Source: Acetobacter sp. DsW_063
GTDB taxonomy: Bacteria > Pseudomonadota > Alphaproteobacteria > Acetobacterales > Acetobacteraceae
Length of the DNA stretch: 64,000 nucleotides
Assembly (NCBI RefSeq): GCF_002153745.1
Contig: NZ_JOPL01000025.1
Coordinates: 62,001-126,000, forward strand
Direction: 5' to 3'
Below, one piece after another: positions 17,091 to 25,720 of the stretch. The position numbers and the translations under genes were made by a program. Position 1 is the stretch's first letter; every line of letters starts with the position of its first letter. The notes beneath the pieces were generated by a model. It had not been told where the DNA came from, searched no databases, and saw nothing but the letters and a program-made list of their open reading frames with translations.

Positions 17091-17600
17091 ATGTCCGACA
17101 CGAACCAGACCATCGCCGAGGGCGCTCCGCCTGCTCTGCCGCTGGCGATCAACCTGCAGTACACCAAGGACCTGTCGTTCGAGGTTCCGGCCGGGGCCGA
17201 AATTTTCGCCTCCCTGCGCGCCGCGCCGCAGATCTCGGTGAACATCGACGTTCAGGCGAACCGCCTGCAGAACGACCAGCAGGTGTTCGAAGTCGCTCTG
17301 ACCATCAAGTCGGAAGCGAGTGAAGCTCCGGAGACCGAAGGTGGCCCTGCCGGTCGCAAGGTGTTCATCGCCGAGTTGACCTATGCCGCTGTCGTCACGC
17401 TGACCAACGCGCCGCCGGAACTGGTCGAGCCGATGCTGCTCGTCGAAGTGCCGCGTCTGATTTTCCCCTACGCCCGCAATATCATGGGCGACGTGACGCG
17501 TGACGGTGGATTCCCGCCGGTTGTGCTGCAGCCGATCGACTTCGTCGCCCTGTGGCAGGCGCGTCGCGCCGAGTTCCCGCAGACAGCTGGCAACGCCTGA
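17091..17600 (+). CDS. secB: Protein-export chaperone SecB
   Basis: 169 residues, the normal SecB length. LQYTKDLSFEVP at the N-terminus, KVFIAELTYAAVVTLTN in the middle and the strongly conserved LIFPYARNIMGDVTRDGGFPP near the C-terminus identify it. SecB is a homotetramer that keeps preproteins unfolded and hands them to SecA. A GAAGGA ribosome site precedes the ATG. It is followed after 47 bases by a small lipoprotein gene. Confidence 0.97.
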   Translation: MSDTNQTIAEGAPPALPLAINLQYTKDLSFEVPAGAEIFASLRAAPQISVNIDVQANRLQNDQQVFEVALTIKSEASEAPETEGGPAGRKVFIAELTYAAVVTLTNAPPELVEPMLLVEVPRLIFPYARNIMGDVTRDGGFPPVVLQPIDFVALWQARRAEFPQTAGNA

Positions 17601-17647
17601 TCGGGTTGATTCACCCTCCGGGACGCAAGGTGAGGATTATCGACGCG

Positions 17648-18085
17648 ATGCACAGGCTTAACTCCCCGATGTTTTCGCGTTTCTCCCTGCGTTCCGGCAC
17701 TGGTCTGCGGCGTTCGGCGCTGCTGCCGGTTCTGGCTTTTTGTCTTGCAGGTCTACCTGGTTGCGCGGACACCGAGTCCGCCTCCCAACCTGCCGCTGAC
17801 GCTCAGCCGCCTGCGGAGGCGCCAAAGCGCATACCGCCGCAGGACTTCCCGCCCGGCACAGTCGCGGAAATTCCGCCGCCGGAGGGAACGAAGCTGGTTA
17901 ACGATCCTTCTGCGCCAAACAACACGCCGCTTTGTGGCGCTGCGGCGCAGGAAGCCAACGCGACCGGCGCATCGATTTATCCCCAGCCTTTGTCGAGTGG
18001 CGACAGCTGCGTGCAAAACGCCTGCTTCGACCCGGCGACGTTAACCTACATCGCATCTGACGGCACGCGACGCGTCTGCCGGTAA
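17648..18085 (+). CDS. Small lipoprotein of unknown function
   Basis: 145 residues from the ATG at 17648. A basic N-terminus and hydrophobic core (SALLPVLAFCLAGLPGC) end in a lipobox-like LPGC, so the mature protein would begin at that Cys and be lipid-anchored. The remainder is Pro/Ala-rich with two more Cys pairs (LCGAA, SCVQNACFD). No domain is recognised. A longer frame from 17552 overlaps secB and lacks merit. It is downstream of secB in the same orientation. Confidence 0.7.
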   Translation: MHRLNSPMFSRFSLRSGTGLRRSALLPVLAFCLAGLPGCADTESASQPAADAQPPAEAPKRIPPQDFPPGTVAEIPPPEGTKLVNDPSAPNNTPLCGAAAQEANATGASIYPQPLSSGDSCVQNACFDPATLTYIASDGTRRVCR

Positions 18086-18486
18086 GGCGACATCCGACCC
18101 GGCAGATCGGGTGAAAATTTTGCCACAGTAAAAGTAGCGTTTTATTCGCACGCCGAGATGGGCAGGGGCTTTCGTAGGTGTACCAGTCAAAGGCGGCGCC
18201 GGATGAAGCTTGAACAGCCGTTTGTCAGCCTGACATTTTTGCAAGCTCCAGCGTTTTCCTGCCGACGGCAGGCGTCGCGGACGAGCGACACGAAAATTCG
18301 CAGATTTCCCAAACATCGCTACCGCGACATGCAAGCTTGTGAAGCCAGAAAATGTTCTGCTGACCACCGCGTTGACGCGCTGTTTTCCGAAGGACGTAAT
18401 AGTTCTTGGACTGACATGGCTATTTCGTCAGTAATCGGATCATTGCTCTCGCGTTTCGGGCGCCGGTCTTACGTCACGGTGCGGCG
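18086..18486. other. Intergenic region between convergent genes
   Basis: About 400 bases. A small hairpin ACCCG-6-CGGGT (18097-18112) followed by an A/T run may terminate the lipoprotein transcript. An open frame at 18158-18490 has no protein-like features. Nothing else was seen. Confidence 0.4.
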
Positions 18487-19407
18487 TTAGCGCCGCTCGC
18501 TCTCACATTCAAGGCACGCGGCGCCGAGTAGCCCGGCGTCTCTGCCCAAAACTGCTTGTACGACCAATGGCGCATCAGCCTGCACCAGAATTTTCTGCCG
18601 TACGCCGCGATCGATCGCGGCGATCAGGGCTGCAGAGCCGCCGAGGCCGCCCCCCACGGGAATGATCGTAGCGCCTGTCGTATTCACGACCAGCGCCAGT
18701 GCGGATCCAAGGTAGGCGAGATAGATGTCCATAGTCCGCCCGGCCTCAGGCTCGCCGCCCTCCCACTGAGTCAGTATCTCCCTGCTGGTCGCCGCCGAAC
18801 CGCCAGCCCACAGATGCAAGCGTTCCAGCGCCCGCGCTCCGGCAATGGTGTCGAGGCAGCCGGTCTGTCCGCATCCGCATCGAAACGAAGGAATGACGCG
18901 GGACAGGTCGAGCCCCGCCGGCGTTGCCGGAGGCGGGATGATGAATGGCCCATGTCCCCATTCCCCCGTCACACCGCCAAGGCCGCGCACGAGACGCCCA
19001 TCGATCACGAGGCCGCCGCCGACGCCTGTGCCGAGAATGACGCCGAACACATTCTTATGGCCGCGAGCGACGCCAAAACGCGCCTCCGCCAACGCGAAGC
19101 AGTCTGCGTCGTTGGCGATCAGAACTTGTCGCTGCGTACGTTCCTGCAAAAGCGACGTTAGCGGCGCGTTCGCCAGGCATGGAATATTTGCGGCGTGGAC
19201 GACGCCAGTTTCCGGGTTTTCGACTCCGGCAATGGCTATGTGCAAGGCGGCGTCAGGCCATGGCGCGCAAAATTTCGTCAGGATGTCGGCAAATGCTCGT
19301 ATATCGTGGATCGGAGTCGGTTCAGCCTGACGCTGGGCGACGCGGCCGTCCGGGCTGACGACTGCGAAATCAATAAAGGAGCCGCCGATATCCGCGCATA
19401 AAATCAT
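18487..19407 (-). CDS. ROK-family sugar kinase, probable N-acetylglucosamine kinase
   Basis: 306 residues. The N-terminal phosphate motif is ADIGGSFIDFAVV; IANDADCFALAEA contains the catalytic Asp; GTGVGGGLVIDGRLVRG is the sugar/ATP region. The ROK zinc motif is formed by EWGH plus CGCGQTGCLDT. Domain order and length match bacterial ROK kinases such as NagK. The neighbourhood (ROK repressor, nagB, hexosaminidase, transporter) makes N-acetylglucosamine the likeliest substrate, with fructose or glucose less likely. It is transcribed away from the repressor gene, sharing a 192-base intergenic region. Confidence 0.85.
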   Translation of the reverse strand: MILCADIGGSFIDFAVVSPDGRVAQRQAEPTPIHDIRAFADILTKFCAPWPDAALHIAIAGVENPETGVVHAANIPCLANAPLTSLLQERTQRQVLIANDADCFALAEARFGVARGHKNVFGVILGTGVGGGLVIDGRLVRGLGGVTGEWGHGPFIIPPPATPAGLDLSRVIPSFRCGCGQTGCLDTIAGARALERLHLWAGGSAATSREILTQWEGGEPEAGRTMDIYLAYLGSALALVVNTTGATIIPVGGGLGGSAALIAAIDRGVRQKILVQADAPLVVQAVLGRDAGLLGAACLECESERR

Positions 19408-19599
19408 AAAGGTTTCCGCATCTCTGTCTCACGCTCGTCGATCTGCGTGGAAGGCTCCGTCGAATGAATTCGGTTATCGAACGACCGGTTTTTTGTAAAT
19501 AAGACACAATGATTGCGCCGCAAATGGTTCATTTCATAAAAAAATGGTAGGCGTCATTTTCCTGCCGTTCTGTGGACGGACGCTGCTACTGGAGCCGCT
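19408..19599. promoter_or_regulatory. Divergent promoter region of ROK kinase and ROK repressor
   Basis: It contains AT-rich sequence and short symmetric elements: TTCG-5-CGAA around 19470 and AAATG-GTT-CATTT at 19522-19534. Similar AAATG half-sites recur upstream of the TonB receptor. These are candidate binding sites for the adjacent repressor; assignment is speculative. Confidence 0.35.
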
Positions 19600-20739
19600 A
19601 TGCTTTCGCCCGGCCATTACCAGATACTAACGACTCTCAGCCGCGGTGGACCGTGCAGTCGCACAGACCTCGCCCGCACACTGGGTGTTAGTAAGGCGAG
19701 TATCTCGGGACTCGTGCGGGATCTGTTGAACCAAAACATCCTGTGTGAACAGGAGCTTGTGTTTGGAGTCGGACGACCGTCTGTTTCGCTGGCGGTACGC
19801 GCCGACGCGGCGAGCTTCATAGGCGTGTCCCTGCAGCAGGATCCGGCCGTGCTGGTGCTGACCGATCTGCACGGCTCTGTGCTGGCGCGTGTGGAAGTGC
19901 CGCGCGCGGAGGATCCGGACCTGTGCGTCGAAAGTCTGGTTGCAGCAATCGATCAATTGCGTGCTACGGGCGGCGCATCGACCGAGCGACTGTCAGGCGT
20001 AGGCGTGGCGCTTCCCGGCTTCGTTTCGCATGATCGTCATACCTGTGTCGCCTCGACAGCGCTTGGCTGGCGCAATGTCGATATCGGCGCGGCGCTGACG
20101 GAGCGCACGGGGTTGCCGACTTGGGTGGAGAATGACGCCAATGCATTGATCCTCGGCGAACAATTATTCGGTCCGCTGCGCGGAAGTCCTGATTTCAGCA
20201 TGGTCTTCGTCAGCTATGGCATCGGTTGCGCGCACATCGTCAACAGGCGTCTGCTACGCGGCAACGCGGGCGGCGCCGGCGAAATATCGCATGCTCCCAT
20301 AGCCATCGAAGGGTTCGGGGCCGCCCCATGTCGCTGCGGCAACAAAGGGTGTCTTGAAACTGTCGCGTCTCTTCTGGCGATCACCAATGCGGCGAGGCGA
20401 GCGGGGTTGCCGGAGCAGATCGGTCCGCTGGCCGCTCTGGCGGCGAAAGGGCAGCCGGACGCTCTGGCGTTGTTGCATCGGGCAGGGTCTGCGTTGGGCC
20501 TGGCCACGGCGCAACTGATCCAGATGCTGGATCCCAGCCACGTCGTGGTGATGCTGGACCCGGCGTTGCACGACAGTGTTTTCGCTCATGCGCTGCGTAA
20601 GGAAGCGGATTCCCATATTCTGCACCGTGAGGGGCCGGGAACAATGGTCACGTTTCGTGACTTCGCGCCCGATAACTTCGCCAGCGGCGCAGCCAGCCTT
20701 GCTGCCCGCTACTTCATTTCCGGTTCGGACGCGCTTTAG
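19600..20739 (+). CDS. ROK-family transcriptional repressor (NagC-like)
   Basis: 379 residues. An N-terminal winged helix-turn-helix (about 1-60: RTDLARTLGVSKASISGLVRDLL) is fused to a ROK domain. ENDANALILGE and the zinc motif HAPI plus CRCGNKGCLETV are kept. The ATP-binding DxGG loop is replaced (IGVSLQQDPAVLVL), so it should bind a sugar ligand without phosphorylating it. By family, such proteins repress amino-sugar genes and are released by GlcNAc or GlcNAc-6-phosphate. It lies between the ROK kinase and the TonB receptor of the amino-sugar locus, which it probably controls. Confidence 0.88.
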   Translation: MLSPGHYQILTTLSRGGPCSRTDLARTLGVSKASISGLVRDLLNQNILCEQELVFGVGRPSVSLAVRADAASFIGVSLQQDPAVLVLTDLHGSVLARVEVPRAEDPDLCVESLVAAIDQLRATGGASTERLSGVGVALPGFVSHDRHTCVASTALGWRNVDIGAALTERTGLPTWVENDANALILGEQLFGPLRGSPDFSMVFVSYGIGCAHIVNRRLLRGNAGGAGEISHAPIAIEGFGAAPCRCGNKGCLETVASLLAITNAARRAGLPEQIGPLAALAAKGQPDALALLHRAGSALGLATAQLIQMLDPSHVVVMLDPALHDSVFAHALRKEADSHILHREGPGTMVTFRDFAPDNFASGAASLAARYFISGSDAL

Positions 20740-20973
20740 GGCGCACATGTTCGGGTATTCAACGCGGGCGGGGCGTCGTCCGTGCTCTCGTTATGCGACA
20801 GAAATGTGACATTTTCACAACAATGAGCTGGGTACGAAACAGAAATAATTTGTTTATATGATAAATTAATATATGAGGCTTTTGTAGATATTGCGGACAA
20901 AAGCGCGCCTGATCATTCTAATTTCAGGTTGGCAACGAACGGAGGCGCCGTTCGAATTGAGGAATAGAGCGCG
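20740..20973 (+). promoter_or_regulatory. Promoter region of TonB-dependent receptor
   Basis: A strongly AT-rich core (about 20845-20890) suits a promoter. A near-perfect symmetric element GAAATGT-G-ACATTTT lies at 20801-20815 and is a candidate operator. GAGGAAT a few bases before the ATG at 20974 provides the ribosome binding site. Confidence 0.4.
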
Positions 20974-23394
20974 ATGCGAGTGTCCCTACGACAAATTTCG
21001 GTGTCCTGCACGGTTCTTATCGGGCTTTTTGGCCTAGGCGCTCATGCGCAGACGGCTCCAAAAGTTAAGGCGGTTGGCAAGGGTAATGTTCGTCACACAT
21101 CCTCTGCGGCGCCGGATGCGCCCGCCGCAAGCGGCCTGTCTGCGTCGGTTCTGGGACAGTTCACGCAGGCGCCGGAGGAAATTTCGGTTAAGGGTGGTGT
21201 GCAGGCGGCAACCGGCATCACGAACCGCACTCCGGGCGGCGGGTTGATGCCGGTCCAGACGGCTCCCCGCTCACAGAGTGGCATCACGCGTGACTTCATC
21301 GCCAAGCAGTCGCCTACGTCCAACATCGCGTCCCTGATCGCCGATCTTCCTGGGGCCACAATGTCGTCGCAGGATCCGTTGGGCATGACCGGCGATCACA
21401 TCACCATGCGCGGCATGAACGAGACCCAGATCGGTTATCTGTTCGAGGGCGCGCCGCTTGCGGATCCGATTAACTATGCGCCCTACACCACCATGTTGGT
21501 GGATTCGGAAAACCTCGGCTCTGTCACGGTGTCGCAGGGGCAGCCGGATCTGAACGCCCCGTTCTATAACGCCGTTGGCGGGCAGATTACCGCGACAGAG
21601 ATGAATCCGTCGCACAAAGCCGGAGGCTTTATCGAGGCGGGTGGGGGAACGCACAGCGCCAACAAGGAATTCCTTCGTCTGGAAACAGGCGATATCGGAA
21701 ACACCGGTATTCGTGGTTTCGTGTCGTTCTCGCATTCCGGCTATAACAACTTCCGCGGCCCGGGCGGCTTGTTTCGCTATCACCTGGATTCGAAATTCGT
21801 AAAAGAGTGGGGTCAGGGCAACAGCATCGCCGCCGTATTCTCCTACAACCGGCAGGAGGCTACGTCCTGGCGCGAGCCGACCAAGGCTCAGTGGAAAGAG
21901 TATGGCCTTGGCTTCAACTACGCGTCCCAGTTCACGCCCGGCGAGAGCACGTACTACAAGCTGAACCGCAGCAACCTGAACAGTCAGCTGATTGTGCTGC
22001 CAATGCACTTCACGTTGGCCGACAAGCTGAAGCTGCAGGTGACGCCGTATTACGTGCATCAGTTCGGCCCGTCGCTTGGCGGTGAGAATATTCCGGCCTC
22101 AGGCGGTTATTACGGAACGCAGCAGTATGGCACCATCACTGCTGGCACCAATGTCAATGGCAACATCCTGACCTCCAGCCGCGATCCGTGGAATCAGAAA
22201 ACGGGCGGCATCAACGTCTCCGCCGACTGGGCGATCACGAAGTCGAACACCTTCTCGTTCGGCTGGTGGTACGCATACACGACGCATGAGGAGCTTTCCG
22301 ATTTCCGTCCGGTCTATGCAAACGGGCAGGGTTGGTCGGGCGACGTCATCACCGTCAACGGAAAGATTCTTTCCGGCTATGACCTGAACTTCGTCCAGCA
22401 GGTCAACACGCTGTTCATTGCCGACACCCAGAAGCTGTTTCATGACAAGTTGACCCTCAGCGCCGGTTTCCGTGTCGCGATGGTGTCTCGTCAGGGCACG
22501 AACCTGATCCCCGGCGCTGATCCGTACAAGTTGCAAGGCAATTACTTCGAACCGTTGCCGCAGTTTGCCGCCAGCTATCAGATCACGCCGCATGATCAGG
22601 TCTATATCAACGGCACCACTTCTTTCCGTGCGCCGGAATCGGTCGAGGCTTATTCTCAGATTTTCGACCCGAACAGCTCGCACGCCGTCGAGCAGCCGTC
22701 GAGCCTGAAGCCGGAATACTCAATCGGTGAAGAAATCGGGTATCGCCATCAGGGGTCGTTCTATAACTTCCAAGCGTCGTTCTTCAATTATAACATGACG
22801 AACCATCAGGTGACGTCGAGCGGCTACATCCCGAACACCAACATGCTGATCTCCAGTCCGATCAACGTCGGTGGCGAGACCGCGCGCGGTGTTCAGGCGG
22901 AGCTGGGCTTCAAGCGGTGGCATCACTTCGCCCCCTATTTCTCGGGGCAGTATCTGCATGCGACCTTTGACAACAACTACAACACGGGCTCGGGCTTGCT
23001 GCCGACAGCAGGAAAAACTGCCGTCGGTTCACCGAAATTTACTGGTGCCATTGGCCTGAGCTATGACGACGGCACCTATTTCGGAAATTTCCAGCTGCGC
23101 TACGTGGACACCCAGTACACGACATTCATGAATGACCAGAAGATGCCAGCATACCTGACGTCCGACGTCACGCTTGGCTATCGCTTTAAATCTTACGGAC
23201 GCGTTCGCCATCCGCAGATTCAGTTGAACCTGATGAATATCGGCGACAACAAATATCTGTCCGGCGCCGCAAGCTATACGGCCAGCGCCAATTCGCGCGT
23301 GACCTCGACCGGCGCGACTTACGCTGGCAGCTCGCCGACTTATATGGTCGCCGGTAACTTTGCGGCTTTTGTGTCCCTGTCGGCAGGGTTCTGA
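20974..23394 (+). CDS. TonB-dependent outer membrane receptor, probably for amino-sugar oligosaccharides
   Basis: 806 residues. A signal peptide (VLIGLFGLGAHAQ) leads into a plug domain, recognisable by IASLIADLPGATMSS, GDHITMRGMNETQIGYLFEGAPL and LGSVTVSQGQ (about 110-215). The remainder shows beta-barrel periodicity, e.g. GGFIEAGGGTHSANKEFLRLETG and repeated aromatic strands, ending in FAAFVSLSAGF with the terminal Phe expected of outer membrane proteins. Such receptors import ligands with TonB-ExbBD energy. The setting suggests chito-oligosaccharides or GlcNAc-containing glycans; the ligand is inferred. Confidence 0.9.
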   Translation: MRVSLRQISVSCTVLIGLFGLGAHAQTAPKVKAVGKGNVRHTSSAAPDAPAASGLSASVLGQFTQAPEEISVKGGVQAATGITNRTPGGGLMPVQTAPRSQSGITRDFIAKQSPTSNIASLIADLPGATMSSQDPLGMTGDHITMRGMNETQIGYLFEGAPLADPINYAPYTTMLVDSENLGSVTVSQGQPDLNAPFYNAVGGQITATEMNPSHKAGGFIEAGGGTHSANKEFLRLETGDIGNTGIRGFVSFSHSGYNNFRGPGGLFRYHLDSKFVKEWGQGNSIAAVFSYNRQEATSWREPTKAQWKEYGLGFNYASQFTPGESTYYKLNRSNLNSQLIVLPMHFTLADKLKLQVTPYYVHQFGPSLGGENIPASGGYYGTQQYGTITAGTNVNGNILTSSRDPWNQKTGGINVSADWAITKSNTFSFGWWYAYTTHEELSDFRPVYANGQGWSGDVITVNGKILSGYDLNFVQQVNTLFIADTQKLFHDKLTLSAGFRVAMVSRQGTNLIPGADPYKLQGNYFEPLPQFAASYQITPHDQVYINGTTSFRAPESVEAYSQIFDPNSSHAVEQPSSLKPEYSIGEEIGYRHQGSFYNFQASFFNYNMTNHQVTSSGYIPNTNMLISSPINVGGETARGVQAELGFKRWHHFAPYFSGQYLHATFDNNYNTGSGLLPTAGKTAVGSPKFTGAIGLSYDDGTYFGNFQLRYVDTQYTTFMNDQKMPAYLTSDVTLGYRFKSYGRVRHPQIQLNLMNIGDNKYLSGAASYTASANSRVTSTGATYAGSSPTYMVAGNFAAFVSLSAGF

Positions 23395-23400
23395 TGTTAA

Positions 23401-23429
23401 GCGACGGCTGCATGTCCCGCAGCCGTCGC
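23401..23429 (+). terminator. Hairpin after TonB receptor gene
   Basis: GCGACGGCTGC (23401-23411) and its exact complement (23419-23429) around a 7-nt loop, 6 bases after the receptor stop codon. GC-rich 11-bp stem followed by CCCATTTTA; probably a terminator or 3'-end stabiliser separating the receptor from the permease operon. Confidence 0.65.
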
Positions 23430-23455
23430 GCCCATTTTACGCGTTGACGCCGGAT

Positions 23456-23489
23456 CCCGGTAAACCGTGGCATGCCACGGTTTACCGGG
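23456..23489. repeat. 34-bp perfect palindrome upstream of the permease gene
   Basis: The sequence starts CCCGGTAAACCGTGG, turns at CATG, and continues with the exact reverse complement, so all 34 positions are self-complementary. It lies 112 bases before the permease start and 27 bases after the preceding hairpin. It may be a second terminator, an operator, or an RNA processing hairpin. Confidence 0.75.
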
Positions 23490-23600
23490 CATGTTGTCAT
23501 CGCTGACGGTTTTCGTCCGATCGCATGATGTTCTAGAACGGACGACCGAACGGGACGGGGCGCCTCTGCGTCGCGCCTCCTGAAAACAGGGAGTAAGGCG

Positions 23601-24911
23601 TTGCGGAAAATGATCGAGAGCCCGGCTGGCTCCTATGGCTGGCGGCCGGTGCTCATCATGGCGGCGCTGTTCTTCAGCATCGGCTTCGTGACCTGGTTGA
23701 ACGGCCCGCTCATCACATTCGTGCAGGTGGCGTTCAGCCTCGACGACGTCACGGCTTTCCTTGTGCCGATGTGCTTTTATCTGGCGTATTTCTTTTTTCC
23801 GCTCCCTGCGACGATGCTTTCCCGCAAGATCGGGCTTCGCAAGGGGCTGATCGTCGCTCTCTTTGTCATGGCGGCGGGCACCGCTCTTTTCGGCGAGTGC
23901 GTCACGGCGCGTTTCTACGCCGGAGCGCTGGGGGGACTGACGGTCATCGGCGCAGGGCTTTCCCTGTTGCAGATTACGGTCAACCCTTATGTGAGCCTTC
24001 TTGGCGATCATGACCGCGCGGCGCAACGCATCGCTATCATGGGCACGGCCAACAAATTCGCGGGCATTCTGGCTCCTATGTTGTTCGCCGTTCTGGTCAT
24101 GCCGCATGTGAGCGACGTCGCCGCCAGCCTTCGCACCATTCCTGCGGGGCCCGAACGCGATACGATTCTGGCGAATTTCGCGCACGCAGTTCATGCGCCT
24201 TATGCGGCGATGGCCGGGGTGCTGGTCCTGCTCGCCATACTTGTGGCGCGGTCTTCGCTTCCTGAAATTTCTCTTGAAGCGGCAACGCCGGCAGCTTCAG
24301 GCGCGCGCGCGCATCCGCTCTGGCTCGCCACCGGGGTGCTGTCGATGTTTCTTTACGTTGGCGTCGAAGTTCTCGCTGGCGACGCGATCGGACTTTACGG
24401 ACGTTCGTTCGGATTATCTCTGGACATCACGAAATATCTGACGGCGCTCACGCTTGCAGCCATGATGGCGGGGTACCTCGTCGGTATGGTCGTCGTGCCC
24501 CGTTTCGTCACGCAGAGACGCTATACGGTTTTCTGCTGCGTTCTCGGCATCGCGTTCTGCCTGCTGGCGTTATTCGCCGCCGCGACGTCCGGCTCCGGAA
24601 TCGCGCCGGTTCTGTGCGTGGCGCTGCTTGGGTTCGCCAACGCGATGATTCTGCCAGCGCTTTTCCCTGTCGTGCTGGCTGAGGCCGGGGCGGACCCGGG
24701 AAGGGCCACGGCTTTTCTGGTCATGGCGTATTCCGGCGGCGCCGTCATACCGCAGATCTTTGTCCATCTTGCGCCGCGCATCGGTGTTCCCGAGGCGTTC
24801 ATGGCGCTGGCCATACCGTGCTATGTCGTCATCGCTGGCTGGATGCTCGCCTTTATGGCGCGCACGGCCAAGACGTCCTCCCCGGCAGGCCTGAAGCTTA
24901 CGGAAGGTTGA
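23601..24911 (+). CDS. MFS sugar permease, FHS (FucP/NagP) type
   Basis: 436 residues with about 12 hydrophobic segments and no signal peptide. GFVTWLNGPLITFVQ near the N-terminus and LQITVNPYVSLLG are characteristic of the fucose-galactose-glucose:H+ symporter family that includes FucP and the GlcNAc permease NagP. The gene begins at TTG 23601 (AGGGAG upstream) or ATG 23610. nagB follows after 5 bases, so GlcNAc or GlcN is the likely substrate in the inner membrane. Substrate is inferred from context. Confidence 0.88.
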   Translation: MRKMIESPAGSYGWRPVLIMAALFFSIGFVTWLNGPLITFVQVAFSLDDVTAFLVPMCFYLAYFFFPLPATMLSRKIGLRKGLIVALFVMAAGTALFGECVTARFYAGALGGLTVIGAGLSLLQITVNPYVSLLGDHDRAAQRIAIMGTANKFAGILAPMLFAVLVMPHVSDVAASLRTIPAGPERDTILANFAHAVHAPYAAMAGVLVLLAILVARSSLPEISLEAATPAASGARAHPLWLATGVLSMFLYVGVEVLAGDAIGLYGRSFGLSLDITKYLTALTLAAMMAGYLVGMVVVPRFVTQRRYTVFCCVLGIAFCLLALFAAATSGSGIAPVLCVALLGFANAMILPALFPVVLAEAGADPGRATAFLVMAYSGGAVIPQIFVHLAPRIGVPEAFMALAIPCYVVIAGWMLAFMARTAKTSSPAGLKLTEG

Positions 24912-24916
24912 TAAGC

Positions 24917-25720
24917 ATGAAACTGGTCATCTGCCCGGATGCAGCCGCTGCCCGTGCGGTGGCGGCGCGCGTCATCGCTCGTCAGATCCGTCGCAAGCCG
25001 TCCTCCGTTCTGGGACTTGCCACCGGACGGACGATGGAGGCGATCTACCAACTGCTCGTCCAAGAGCATGCCGAGCTTGGTCTCGATTTTTCCGAAGTCA
25101 CCACGTTCAACCTTGACGAATATGTCGGCCTGCCGGGCTCACACGAGCAGTCTTATCGCCATTATATGCGCGCGCATCTGTTCGACCGGGTGAATATTCG
25201 CTCTGAACACGCGCATGTTCCTGACGGCGCGGCGGCAAATCCGGACGTAGAGGCTTTGGCTTACGAAGCTGCGATCGTTTCCAGCGGCGGCATCGATCTG
25301 CAATTGCTTGGGCTCGGGGAAAACGGTCACATCGGCTTCAACGAACCGCTGTCGGCGCTGCGCTCACGCACTCGAGCCGTTACGCTCGATCGCGCCACGC
25401 GGGAGCAGAATGCGGGCATGTTCGGCGGCGATCCGGATTGCGTCCCTGCTCGTGCGTTAACCATGGGCACCGGCACGATCCTCGACGCCCGCGAAACGTT
25501 GATGGTCGTCACGGGAGCGGCCAAGGCGGATATTCTTGCGCGCGTCGTGGAGGGGCCTGTTTCCGCCTTCGTGCCGGGATCGGCATTGCAATTGCACGAA
25601 CGTTGCCTGGTCGTTCTTGACGAAGCTGCAGCGTCTGGCCTGACGCAGCGCGACGTGATCGCCTGGCAGATGAGCCACGACCCGGAACTGACGGCGTTGC
25701 TTGAGGCCGTGCAGGGGTGA
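24917..25720 (+). CDS. nagB: Glucosamine-6-phosphate deaminase
   Basis: 267 residues from the ATG at 24917, preceded by GGAAGGTT. GLATGRTMEAIY binds phosphate and TFNLDEYVGLP carries the catalytic Asp. GLGENGHIGFNEP holds the ring-opening His and the Glu. This variant has Glu where E. coli NagB has Asp141, a difference I associate with Gram-positive-type NagB. It converts glucosamine-6-phosphate to fructose-6-phosphate and ammonia in the cytoplasm. It follows the permease with a 5-base gap, and its stop overlaps the cutC start (GTGA). Confidence 0.95.
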   Translation: MKLVICPDAAAARAVAARVIARQIRRKPSSVLGLATGRTMEAIYQLLVQEHAELGLDFSEVTTFNLDEYVGLPGSHEQSYRHYMRAHLFDRVNIRSEHAHVPDGAAANPDVEALAYEAAIVSSGGIDLQLLGLGENGHIGFNEPLSALRSRTRAVTLDRATREQNAGMFGGDPDCVPARALTMGTGTILDARETLMVVTGAAKADILARVVEGPVSAFVPGSALQLHERCLVVLDEAAASGLTQRDVIAWQMSHDPELTALLEAVQG

